Positions 35,583 to 43,849 of a DNA stretch of 44,166 bases are shown here, one piece after another. The translations under genes and the position numbers were made by a program. This stretch comes from Verrucomicrobiaceae bacterium. Its GTDB lineage: Bacteria; Verrucomicrobiota; Verrucomicrobiia; Verrucomicrobiales; Akkermansiaceae. Location: NCBI GenBank assembly GCA_027487435.1, contig JAIYDP010000035.1, positions 1 through 44,166 of the forward strand, written 5' to 3'. Below the pieces are notes generated by a model. That model was not told the origin of the DNA and ran no database searches. It saw nothing but the letters and a program-made list of their open reading frames with translations. Numbering within the stretch: the first letter of the stretch is position 1; the number at the start of each line of letters is the position of its first letter.

Positions 35583-37064
35583 ATGAAAACACCTATCGGA
35601 ATCAAAATGTATGGCATTGCCTTTTTTGCATGGATGCTTGGCGTTCATCAAGGATTCTCGAAAGAAGAACAACCCACTCGCAAACCAAACATCATTCTGA
35701 TCTTCGCCGATGATCTCGGATGGAAGGATGTCGGCTACCAAGGCAGCGATTTTATGGAGACGCCAAACATCGACCGCTTGGCCAAGGAGGGCATGGTCTT
35801 TCGCTCGGGATATGCCGCCGCAGGAAATTGTGCACCAAGTCGTGCCTGCATGCTTTCCGGCAACTACACGCCGCGCCATGGAGTGTATGCGGTTAACAGC
35901 ACCTCACGCGGCCCGAAGGAGTTAGCGCGCTTGGTGCCGATTCCCAACAAGAGCGGATTGGCGAAAGAAAACATCACCATGGCGGATGCCCTCAAGGAGG
36001 CTGGCTACGTCACTGGTATTTTTGGAAAGTGGCATCTCAGCGGCCCTCAAGGTGCCGAACCCAGTGAGCAAGGGTTTGATGTCGTATCGGATGGCGCTGG
36101 CAAAGCGAAGGGCTCGGAATCGAGCAATCCGAAGGGCATCTACTCCCTCACCAAGGATGCCTGTGACTTTATGGAAAAGAATCGGGAGCGTCCTTTCTTT
36201 GTCTATCTGCCGCATCATGCCATCCATACCGGACTACAGTCGCGCCCCGAGACCTTGGCCAAGTTCGCCGCCAAGTCTCCGGGCAAGCAGCACGATAACC
36301 CGCTCTACGCCGCCTGCACCTACGACCTCGATGATGGTGTGGGGATTTTATTAAAAAAGCTCGCCGACCTTGGCTTGGAAAAAGACACGCTCGTTGTTTT
36401 TACCAGCGACAATGGTGGCACGGGGCAATCCTCGCAGGAGCCACTGCGCGGCAATAAGGGCAGTTACTATGACGGTGGGATCCGTGAACCTTTCATCGTC
36501 CGCTGGCCCAGCGTTGTGAAGCCGGGCAGCGTTTCGGAGGTTCCGGTCATCAACGTCGATTTGTTTCCTACATTTCTCGCCGCCGCATCCGCTCCGATTC
36601 CAAAAGACAAAGTGCTCGATGGCGAAAGCCTGCTCCCTCTGCTCAAGCAAGAAGGTAGCCTGAAGCGCAGCTCGATCTTCTGGCACTTTCCCGGATATCT
36701 CGATGTCCCGGTCACCCGTGGTCGAGAGCTTGACGTGCGCACGGGATTCCGTAGCCGACCCGTCAGCGTCATCCGCAAGGGCGATTGGAAACTACATCTC
36801 TACCACGAAGAATGGCATCTCGACGGTGGTCGCGACGCACTCGCCACCAACAACGCCGTCGAACTCTACAACATCGCCCAAGACATCGGCGAACGGAACA
36901 ACCTCGCGAACACCGAGACCACCAAGCGAGACGAGTTGATCGATGACTTGCTCGCCTGGTGGAAATCCACCGATGCTCCAGTCCCCACAAAGGAGAATCC
37001 CGCCTATGACAAGGATGCCACTCCAACCAAGAAGGAGAAAGGCAAGGGAAAGAAAAAGAAGTGA
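35583..37064 (+). CDS. Secreted type I sulfatase with Lys-rich tail
   Basis: The protein has 493 residues from the ATG at 35583, which begins a signal peptide (about 1-25). Another ATG four codons earlier (35571) is equally possible, and longer starts lack a signal. Core motifs: NIILIFADDLGWKDVG, CAPSRACMLSG with the formylglycine Cys83, GIFGKWHLSGP, VVFTSDNGGTGQSSQEPLRG. It ends in a Lys-rich tail (KGKGKKKK), as the other sulfatase also does. It lies after the exporter operon, 8.9 kb from its sister, probably under its own promoter. It is a separate desulfation specificity for the same polymer (inferred). Confidence 0.9.
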   Translation: MKTPIGIKMYGIAFFAWMLGVHQGFSKEEQPTRKPNIILIFADDLGWKDVGYQGSDFMETPNIDRLAKEGMVFRSGYAAAGNCAPSRACMLSGNYTPRHGVYAVNSTSRGPKELARLVPIPNKSGLAKENITMADALKEAGYVTGIFGKWHLSGPQGAEPSEQGFDVVSDGAGKAKGSESSNPKGIYSLTKDACDFMEKNRERPFFVYLPHHAIHTGLQSRPETLAKFAAKSPGKQHDNPLYAACTYDLDDGVGILLKKLADLGLEKDTLVVFTSDNGGTGQSSQEPLRGNKGSYYDGGIREPFIVRWPSVVKPGSVSEVPVINVDLFPTFLAAASAPIPKDKVLDGESLLPLLKQEGSLKRSSIFWHFPGYLDVPVTRGRELDVRTGFRSRPVSVIRKGDWKLHLYHEEWHLDGGRDALATNNAVELYNIAQDIGERNNLANTETTKRDELIDDLLAWWKSTDAPVPTKENPAYDKDATPTKKEKGKGKKKK

Positions 37065-37549
37065 CATCATCACGCATGTTGCGAGGCATGCAGCGACTTA
37101 GAAACATCGTTCGCCTCAGCTTCCATCCCTCTCAAATGAAAAACGCCATCCCAGCAACGAAGCGTTTCGATACCAGCATAGTCTGTAGGGCTAGGAAACT
37201 GGCAAAATCGATCATGTGGTCTGAAAGACCGATGGATCGCAGCGGGGCGTTTGAGCGATGAACAGAATCCGGCTGTCTTTCAGGCCTTGTGATGTCGAGT
37301 GATGGAATGGGGGTGGGTGTTTGCTGAGATTCTCCGGTTTACAAGGCTTTTGAGGACAGCAGCGGTGAGAAGTAGAACTTTTTGGGAGCGCAGTAAGGAG
37401 ATTTGGGGAAGGAATGTCTGATGCGTATGTTGCAAGAAGAGATTCGAGTAGGGAAATCTATGCTTTGCGGATCGGACAGCCGGGATGCCTGTTTGACGAG
37501 TCAGGCGGGACTCCTGACCTCTAGGTGGCGGATTTTATTGAAAAAGCAG
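37065..37549. other. Gap between convergent genes
   Basis: No gene is seen in these 485 bases between the end of the sulfatase gene (plus) and the end of the dehydrogenase gene (minus). The right part (37475-37521) holds two hairpin-forming motifs, described separately. I see no rho-independent terminator with a clear T run directly after the sulfatase gene. Confidence 0.5.
37475..37521. repeat. Two adjacent related hairpins, REP-like element
   Basis: Two imperfect inverted repeats lie side by side: ACAG-ccgggatgc-CTGT at 37476-37492 and GAG/TCAGG-cgggact-CCTGA(C)CTC at 37498-37521. Both share a CAG(G/C)CGGGA(T/C)(G/T)CCTG core. They lie between convergent genes about 30-75 bases from the dehydrogenase stop, so they may act as a dispersed extragenic repeat or as a bidirectional transcription stop. 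Confidence 0.5.
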
Positions 37550-38698
37550 TTACGATTGGGGGATGATTTGATAAAGAGAACCGGCGTGATCGACGATGTA
37601 AATTTCTCCATCACGGTCTTCTGCAAAGGAGGAAATGTGTTTGAATTTTGTTTTTCCCGTTTGCAAATCATCGGTGATGTCGGTGAATTCAGCAGATTTT
37701 CCTGCTTTGCGATGAAGTGACCAGATGCGTGGGTTGGCGAAGTCGGCAAAGAGGTAGCGTCCTTGCAGTTCGGGTATGGCTTTGCCGCGATACACGAAGC
37801 CGCCGGTGATGCTGAAGCCTTGATTTTTGCCGGGGCCGTGGGTGTAGCAGTAGAGTGGTTCGACGTGCTTGGCTGGGGCATCGCCGCCGACATTTTTTGC
37901 GGGTGTGGCGATGTCGCCTTCGCGGAGGCGCCAGCCGAAGTTGGCACCAGCGGATGCCTTCCGCGAGATGACGTTGATTTCTTCGACTTGATTTTGTCCG
38001 ACATCGGCGATCCAGAATTCGTCGGTTTGCTTGTCAAACGAGCATCGCCATGGGTTGCGTAAGCCTATGGCCCAGATTTCGGGGCGAGCCTTTTTTTTCT
38101 GAACAAAGGGATTGTCTTTCGGCACGGTGTAGCCTTTTTCTGGCGAAACATCGATGCGGAGGATTTTGCCGAGCAGGGAGTCGAGGTCTTGCGCGCGTTC
38201 CTTGGGATCGTTGCCAGCACCGCCATCGCCGTTGCCGATGTAGAGCATTTGATCCGCGCCAAAGCCGATCCAGCCGCCGTTATGGTTTTGAAAATCTTGT
38301 TTGTAGCGCAGGATGATTTCTTCATTTGCCACCGAAATGCCGGATGGCGTCCACTTGAGTCGTGAAATGCAGGTAAATTGCTCGCGGTCAGTATAGTTGA
38401 TGTAGAATCTTCCAGATTTAGCGAAGTCAGGGGCAAAGGCGAGTCCGAGCAAGCCTTCTTCGTTACCTTTGCGGCTAACGCGTTCGCTGATATCAAAAAG
38501 CGCGGATTTTTCGCCGGATTTGGTGTCGAGATGATGAACCACGCCGTGTTGTTCCATAAGCCAGAGGGTGTTTGGCGAAGTGCAGGGGTCGCCTGCCCAG
38601 ACGGGGCGATTGAAGCCATCGGCGATTTTTTTGATCGCGAGATCGGCATGGAGAATAGGGGTGAGGCTGAGGGAGGCGAGTAGAGCGAGATGTTTCAT
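37550..38698 (-). CDS. Secreted PQQ-type glucose/sorbosone dehydrogenase-like protein
   Basis: The protein has 382 residues with a signal peptide ending near LHAD. It forms a six-bladed propeller of the GSDH family: RPVWAGDP, EEGLLGLAFAPDF, a HNGGWIGFGADQMLYIGNGDGG segment, AIGLRNPWRCSFD, IADVGQNQVEEI and GRYLFADF. Relatives (YliI/Asd, soluble glucose dehydrogenase) oxidise aldoses in the periplasm with PQQ. No PQQ synthesis genes are in the window, so cofactor supply is unknown. It is followed downstream only by the REP-like gap. Substrate not assignable. Confidence 0.85.
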   Translation of the reverse strand: MKHLALLASLSLTPILHADLAIKKIADGFNRPVWAGDPCTSPNTLWLMEQHGVVHHLDTKSGEKSALFDISERVSRKGNEEGLLGLAFAPDFAKSGRFYINYTDREQFTCISRLKWTPSGISVANEEIILRYKQDFQNHNGGWIGFGADQMLYIGNGDGGAGNDPKERAQDLDSLLGKILRIDVSPEKGYTVPKDNPFVQKKKARPEIWAIGLRNPWRCSFDKQTDEFWIADVGQNQVEEINVISRKASAGANFGWRLREGDIATPAKNVGGDAPAKHVEPLYCYTHGPGKNQGFSITGGFVYRGKAIPELQGRYLFADFANPRIWSLHRKAGKSAEFTDITDDLQTGKTKFKHISSFAEDRDGEIYIVDHAGSLYQIIPQS

Positions 38699-38755
38699 GA
38701 TGGGGAAATTCGTGCGGTGGTGAAATTTGTCAAAGAGGAATATAAGAAGAATGTT

Positions 38756-39706
38756 TCAGGAAATGCTGTATCCGGCTTCTTCGAGGGCGAGGGCCGCGGC
38801 ACCGATCATGCCAGCCTCTGCACCGAAGCGTGCGGGCAAGAGCGAAAGGTGATCCTTGAAGGGGCCGGAGAGTTGGGAGAAGAGATGCTTTTGGAGAGGG
38901 GCAAAGAGCAGATCGCCAGCTTTGGCAACACCGCCGCCGATGATGACGGCTTCTGGATTGAGCAACCAGCAGCTATTCATGATGGTGGTGGCAAGCTTTT
39001 GGGCGATGTTGTCCCAGATTTCTAGGGCGATGTCATCGCCATTGGTCGCCGCTGTTGCGAGAGCTGCGGGGCTACATTCGCCGATGGTTTTGTGAATGCC
39101 TTTGGATTCGTAAAAGTTGCGAGCATCTGCGGCGATTTCGTTGTTGCCGACGTAGTCTTCGAGCGCGCCTTTGTTGCCGTAAGCGCCGACGCGGCCTTGG
39201 TAATCGATAGACGTTTGCCCAAGTTCTCCAGCGCCATAGCAGGCACCGCGGATCATTTGGCCATTGGCAATGATGCCTCCGCCGACGCCAGTACCCATGG
39301 TTAGGGCGACAAGGTGTTGCATTCCACGTCCAGCTCCGCGTTTCCACTCGGCGTAGGCCATGCAGTTGGCATCATTTTCCACGACAGTGGGCAGGTGTGT
39401 GGCGGAATGAATGAGTTTCTTGAGGGGGATATTGACCCAGCCCCGAACGTTGGTGAGATTGTGGACGATGCCTTGCTCAAATTGCACGAAGCCTGGCATG
39501 CCGATGCCGATGGCTTTGATGTCGCCGTGGGCTGCGCGCAGGTTTTGGATCACCTGAACCATGGTGTCAACAAGTGGTTGAGGGCCATCGTATTCTTGCG
39601 TAGCGATGGGTGGAGCGGAATCGATGACGTTGCCGCGATAGACAACGCCTGTTTTGATCGAGGTGCCGCCAAAGTCGATGCCGATGGCTAATGGTGTGTC
39701 AGACAT
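38756..39706 (-). CDS. ROK-family sugar kinase without the zinc-site cysteines
   Basis: The protein has 316 residues. IGIDFGGTSIKTGVV is the phosphate-binding start, VVENDANCMAYAEW holds the catalytic Asp112, and LTMGTGVGGGII is the second phosphate loop. The typical ROK zinc motif CxCGxxGCxE aligns with residues 174-183, where all three Cys are replaced (Gly, Tyr, Ala). The usual His of the GELGH block is Gln164. A ROK glucokinase-type role, phosphorylating a hexose in the cytoplasm, is likely. It starts 74 bases upstream of the pyrophosphatase stop region on the same strand. Confidence 0.88.
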   Translation of the reverse strand: MSDTPLAIGIDFGGTSIKTGVVYRGNVIDSAPPIATQEYDGPQPLVDTMVQVIQNLRAAHGDIKAIGIGMPGFVQFEQGIVHNLTNVRGWVNIPLKKLIHSATHLPTVVENDANCMAYAEWKRGAGRGMQHLVALTMGTGVGGGIIANGQMIRGACYGAGELGQTSIDYQGRVGAYGNKGALEDYVGNNEIAADARNFYESKGIHKTIGECSPAALATAATNGDDIALEIWDNIAQKLATTIMNSCWLLNPEAVIIGGGVAKAGDLLFAPLQKHLFSQLSGPFKDHLSLLPARFGAEAGMIGAAALALEEAGYSIS

Positions 39707-39780
39707 GATGAAAGTAGTTTGTAGGAAAATCGGATTGCAGCAAGAAGAAATGAAAGGGCAGGGGAGAGGGAGCAGATAGG

Positions 39781-41475
39781 TTAACGCTTAGCGAGATGGA
39801 TGGCCTCGCAGGAGGCGGGGAAGATTTGTTTTTTGCGGCTGACCACTCCGGCGGCGTAAAAAATACCGGGGCTGACTTGCTCGTAAGGAAGATTTCGGTA
39901 AATGGTCTCGTTACCCGCACAGAGAATCATACTGTTGTGCTCGGTTACGTCTGTGATGCAGAGCAAAATCATGTCGAGTTGCTCTTCTTCAGCAACGTGA
40001 TGGAGGTGTGTGATGAGTTCATCTTGGCGGCTAGCAAGGCAGCTCATGCCGAGTTCTTCGACTTGGGCAATAGAGATTTTGACTCCTTCATCGGAGAATT
40101 CTTTGCGATCGCTATTGATAATTTGATCGGGAGTCGCGTTGGCAAGCAGGGAGCCAACTTGGAAGAATTGTTTTGTGAAATCGGCGGCATCCACTCCCGC
40201 AACATGGGCGAGCCATGAGAGCATTTCCTTATCAAGGTAGGTGGTGGTGGGCGATGTGAGATTGAGGGTGTCCGATATGATGCCAGCCAGCAGGCAGAGG
40301 GCGACACCAGAGTCGGGTATGAGATTGCGGTGGGAAAATTTGCGAGCGACCAGAGTGGAGGTCGAGCCGACGGGTTCATTGAGGTAGCGAATCGGCTCGC
40401 GTGAAACGAGGTCACCTGCCAAACGGTGGTGATCGATAACTTCGACGACTTCTGCTTCTTCCACGCCACGAACGGCCTGGGCGAATTCATTGTGATCGAC
40501 GAGAGACAATTGCACACGTGGAGGATCGATCATGTCAGATTTGGACATGACGCCGATCATTTGTCGGGTATCAGGGTCGATGACGGGGAAGAGTTCCTGA
40601 GCGAGCGAGGAGATACGTTTTCTCAGCAGAGATACGGGTTCCTCCGCAGACACGGTGATGAAAGACTCGTCGAGCACGTGTTGCACAGTGCGGGAGCAGC
40701 GTATCAGCGTGGCACAGGATGCGGTGTCTTGTTTTGCGAGGAGAATGCAAATGTTCTTTTCTTTTGCCGCCGCTTCAAGTGCTGGATCAATGGGGTAGCC
40801 ACCGGTGACGATGAGGGCGCGTACGCCATATTGGATCGCAAGATTATGCACGAAGGGTCGATCGCCGCAAATCACAAGGAATCTGCCAACGGTGCCTTCT
40901 TCGCTTGCCTTACGGAGTCGCGCCTCAACGGTGGATTGCGATGAAGCACCGACGAGAACGATCAGGTTTTCCTCTGATGGCTTATCGGGATAAGGCGCTC
41001 CCACATTGGCGGCATCCAAGGTCATCGCCATTTTTTGGATGACAACGCTGACATTTCGAACGGCGATGCCGTTTGATTCCGAAGGCAGGAGTAGTTCGAG
41101 GAGGTCCAAGTAGCGCAGGATGCCGTGGACTTGGAGTGAGGAATCCACTACGGGGACGGCACGCACGCCATGAAAGAGCATTTTTTGGTATGCATTGAGG
41201 AATGTTTCATCGGGAGCAGCTTGAATGACATCGCGGCGGCAAACCATGCCCACGGTGGCACGAACATCATCAACCAGAATCGGCGGATCGATGCCCGCTT
41301 GTTCCAGTACCCACGCCGTCCGCAAGGTCGGTTCACCACAGCGAGCCGCTGTGGCACGTGAGTCACCGATCATGCGCAAAAATGCTGCGTGTCCAATGGC
41401 GGAGCAGATCGCATCGGTATCAGGATTCCGATGGCCAATGACGTAAAAAGGAAGCTGGGATGTGCCGGACTGCAT
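39781..41475 (-). CDS. ppaC: Family II manganese inorganic pyrophosphatase with CBS and DRTGG domains
   Basis: The protein has 564 residues from the ATG at 41475, chosen because family members begin directly at the YVIGHRNPDTDAICSA motif. A 35-codon upstream extension is open but atypical. After the first DHH-type motifs come a CBS domain, a DRTGG-type domain (about 180-290) and a second CBS region. Then the core resumes with EVIDHHRLAG and the DHHA2 part (ASRQDELITHL). CBS-pyrophosphatases hydrolyse PPi in the cytoplasm and are controlled by adenine nucleotides. Length and order fit the regulated class. It is divergent from the tmRNA gene. Confidence 0.88.
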   Translation of the reverse strand: MQSGTSQLPFYVIGHRNPDTDAICSAIGHAAFLRMIGDSRATAARCGEPTLRTAWVLEQAGIDPPILVDDVRATVGMVCRRDVIQAAPDETFLNAYQKMLFHGVRAVPVVDSSLQVHGILRYLDLLELLLPSESNGIAVRNVSVVIQKMAMTLDAANVGAPYPDKPSEENLIVLVGASSQSTVEARLRKASEEGTVGRFLVICGDRPFVHNLAIQYGVRALIVTGGYPIDPALEAAAKEKNICILLAKQDTASCATLIRCSRTVQHVLDESFITVSAEEPVSLLRKRISSLAQELFPVIDPDTRQMIGVMSKSDMIDPPRVQLSLVDHNEFAQAVRGVEEAEVVEVIDHHRLAGDLVSREPIRYLNEPVGSTSTLVARKFSHRNLIPDSGVALCLLAGIISDTLNLTSPTTTYLDKEMLSWLAHVAGVDAADFTKQFFQVGSLLANATPDQIINSDRKEFSDEGVKISIAQVEELGMSCLASRQDELITHLHHVAEEEQLDMILLCITDVTEHNSMILCAGNETIYRNLPYEQVSPGIFYAAGVVSRKKQIFPASCEAIHLAKR

Positions 41476-41587
41476 GGGCTGAAAAAGTTCGAGATGTTCA
41501 GGAAAGACATTGAATAGCACTTTCGCTGGGGCGGCGAAAAGAAAAAAAAATGTCACAGTGATACGGTAATTTTTTTCCATTTTCTCA

Positions 41588-41616
41588 TTGATTTAGTTCA
41601 ATGCTTGAGATATCAT
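41588..41616 (+). promoter_or_regulatory. Candidate sigma-70 promoter of the tmRNA gene
   Basis: TTGATT (41588-41593) and TATCAT (41611-41616) are separated by 17 bases and lie about 20 bases before the mature tmRNA 5' end. That would leave a short leader removed by RNase P. Each box departs from the consensus by only one or two bases. Confidence 0.45.
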
Positions 41617-41634
41617 ACTCGTCGGTAAGCTAAC

Positions 41635-41989
41635 GGGGGCGTTCTGGTTTCGACGGGATGTTTGACGCGCTGACTGCACGTGGAGGTTGATCGGTTGGCC
41701 TCCTAAATAGCCGATCAAAACAAATAAATGCAGACTCTAACGAGCTCGCAATGGCTGCTTAATTGACCGCCACGTCTGAACCCTGACGCCTGTTGGGGGG
41801 GAAGGCGACACTTAACAGGCTGGGCATGATGTCGGGTGACCGGATGGATTGCTGAGAAATTACAGGTCTCTAGGATCGCGACGCTGCATGAGAGCCGAAC
41901 GAGACCGAAACACTGATCTCATGCTAAACGTGTAGAAGTCTGTGTTGATGGCGTTCCGGACAGGGGTTCGACTCCCCTCGCCTCCACCA
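41635..41989 (+). ncRNA. ssrA: tmRNA (one-piece), tag ADSNELAMAA
   Basis: This is the RNA that rescues stalled ribosomes by acting as tRNA and then as mRNA. The 5' end GGGGGCG pairs with CGCCTCC near the 3' end (one G-U pair), followed by discriminator A and encoded CCA at 41987-41989. The T-arm GGTTCGACTCC is clear. The tag frame starts at GCA 41730 and reads ADSNELAMAA, then TAA at 41760-41762. The hydrophobic end (LAMAA) is the protease recognition part. It is one piece, not permuted. Length is about 355 nt, normal for the family. Confidence 0.95.
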
Positions 41990-41994
41990 GCTTA

Positions 41995-42044
41995 CGCCAA
42001 GGCTTCGGTTGCATGCAAGCAGCTTGTTCGATGAAGTCTTGGCG
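41995..42044 (+). terminator. Hairpin just after tmRNA, candidate terminator
   Basis: CGCCAAGGCTTC (41995-42006) pairs with GAAGTCTTGGCG (42033-42044) over 12 positions, with one G-U pair. Inside the loop CAAGC and GCTTG form a smaller hairpin. It begins five bases after the tmRNA end. A strong U run is missing (only TTTT near 42061), so termination is probable but not classical. Confidence 0.5.
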
Positions 42045-42190
42045 AAGGCTGATAGCTATAGCTTTTGCGAAAGAGGCTCGTGCACCGCTAGCATGCCATG
42101 CTTTCGCTTGGGATATGTTTTTTGCATAGAAAAACTTGAAGCAACTTGAATTGGGGATGACAAATTGGCATAGACCTGCTACATAGACGC

Positions 42191-42532
42191 ATGCCGACGA
42201 TCTTTGAAAAAATTTGCCAAGGAGAGATTCCTGCGCGGTTTGTTCATCAAGATGATCTTTGTGTGTGTTTTCATGATGTTACACCTCAAGCACCGATCCA
42301 TCTTCTCCTCATTCCGCGCAAAGCGATTCCACGAGTCGAGCAAGCGAACGCGGAAGATCAAGCACTGCTTGGCCATCTCTTACTTACCGCTGGAGAAATC
42401 GCCCGCCAACAAGGCTTTGCCGATACCGGCTTCCGCATCGTGATCAACAATGGTGCGGACGGCGGCGAAACCGTGCCTCATCTCCACATCCACATCCTTG
42501 CTGGTCGCAAACTTTCTTGGCCTCCAGGCTAA
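42191..42532 (+). CDS. HIT-family nucleotide hydrolase (HinT-like)
   Basis: The protein has 113 residues, the usual size. IFEKICQGEIPA at the start and the HIT motif HLHIHIL near the C-terminus are diagnostic, as is FRIVINNGADGGETVPH. HinT-type proteins hydrolyse purine nucleoside phosphoramidates in the cytoplasm. The gene ends 30 bases before the permease gene. No clear ribosome site is visible at the ATG at 42191, but protein alignment supports it. Confidence 0.93.
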   Translation: MPTIFEKICQGEIPARFVHQDDLCVCFHDVTPQAPIHLLLIPRKAIPRVEQANAEDQALLGHLLLTAGEIARQQGFADTGFRIVINNGADGGETVPHLHIHILAGRKLSWPPG

Positions 42533-42562
42533 TTCTCGCTCACTGCTCTCTGTCATTTCCTT

Positions 42563-43849
42563 GTGAAGACTTATTTCCTGCGTCGATTTCTCCTCATCCC
42601 TCCCACGATGTTGGGCATCACTTTCGTGGTGTTTATGATCATGCGCCTCGCCCCAGGCGGGCCGATGGAAGAAGATTTGAAGAAGCTCATGGGCTCTGCG
42701 GACGGGAAATCCAATCGATCTCGCGAAGAGTCGGGCTTTTCTCTGAAACCAGATACTCTCGTCAAACTGGCGGAGGACTACGACCGCGATAAGTCTCACG
42801 TCTGGCACTACTTGGAATGGCTTGGCGTGGTCAGGCGCGATGAAAAACGCAGTGCCGCGTTGTTTGAGGGCGATGCCCCAACCACGGAAATCGCCGTGCC
42901 GGGAACTGTTGATACTATTTCCGTCAATCGCCAAGGCGCGATTACTTCTTGTCCCGATTCGCAAAAAGGCCTTTGGTCAGTGCGCATTCAAACCAAAGAA
43001 GACCAAGCGAAAATTTGGAAAAAATATGTCAAAGGGCCCTTCGAAATGCCCCTCATTACTCCAACGCGGGCGGTCATTTATCAAAGCGGATTTCATGGAC
43101 TCCTCCAGGGGAAACTTGGCAAATCGATGTCGTACCAAGAGCCCGTTGCGACGATGTATGCCAAGCGCATGCCGATCTCGATCTTTCATGGCGTCATCGA
43201 AATCCTCATCATCTACGGCATTTGTCTGCCGCTAGGAATCATCAAGGCCATCAAACACAAAACATGGATCGATAACGCATCCTCGGTCATCGTTTTCGCA
43301 GGATATGCCATCCCCGGTTACGCGCTCGGTTCGCTGGTGATGGTCTATGTCTGCGCCAAGGGCTATTTCCCCATGGGCGGCTTCACGGGCGAGAATTTTG
43401 ATACGCTTTCTTTCGCCGGAAAAATCAACGATCTATTCTATCACGCCGCCATGCCGCTGCTGTGTTACCTCGTTTCGGCCTTCGCAATGACGACCATGCT
43501 GGTGAAAAACAACCTCATGGATCACCTTGCTACCGATTATGTCCGCACCGCAGTCGCCAAGGGCGTGAGCTTCCGCAATGCCGTTTTCAAACATGCGCTG
43601 CGCAATTCATTGATCCCGCTCGCCACCACGATCGGAGGACTTGTGGGCATCTTCGTTTCGGGCTCCATGCTGATTGAGAAAATTTTCGACATCGATGGCA
43701 TCGGCCTGCTGCAATACAATGCGCTGCTCGAACGCGATGAAACCGTCACCATGGGCGGCCTAACCATTTCCGCTCTGCTACTACTCTTGGGAAATATCAT
43801 TTCTGACTTTGCCGTCGCCCTCGTCGATCCAAAAATTTCTTACGAATAA
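42563..43849 (+). CDS. Oligopeptide-type ABC transporter permease (OppB/DppB-like) with large insert
   Basis: The protein has 428 residues, about 100 longer than typical DppB. It starts at GTG (42563). The first helix follows (FLLIPPTMLGITFVVFMIMRLAPGG is the family start). A long hydrophilic region (about 35-205) between helix 1 and the rest contains the extra length. The remaining helices and the inner-membrane EAA loop are typical (DYVRTAVAKGVSFRNAVFKHALRNSLIPL). Long inserts at this place also occur in YejB-like permeases. It would import peptides or similar solutes with a partner permease, probably the next gene. ATPases and a binding protein are not in the window. Confidence 0.88.
   Translation: MKTYFLRRFLLIPPTMLGITFVVFMIMRLAPGGPMEEDLKKLMGSADGKSNRSREESGFSLKPDTLVKLAEDYDRDKSHVWHYLEWLGVVRRDEKRSAALFEGDAPTTEIAVPGTVDTISVNRQGAITSCPDSQKGLWSVRIQTKEDQAKIWKKYVKGPFEMPLITPTRAVIYQSGFHGLLQGKLGKSMSYQEPVATMYAKRMPISIFHGVIEILIIYGICLPLGIIKAIKHKTWIDNASSVIVFAGYAIPGYALGSLVMVYVCAKGYFPMGGFTGENFDTLSFAGKINDLFYHAAMPLLCYLVSAFAMTTMLVKNNLMDHLATDYVRTAVAKGVSFRNAVFKHALRNSLIPLATTIGGLVGIFVSGSMLIEKIFDIDGIGLLQYNALLERDETVTMGGLTISALLLLLGNIISDFAVALVDPKISYE

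Noticed and set aside
41476..41580. 35-residue N-terminal extension of the pyrophosphatase
   Set aside because: Family members begin at the first DHH motif, and a hydrophobic leader would be out of place on a cytoplasmic enzyme. The stretch is better read as spacer before the divergent tmRNA gene.
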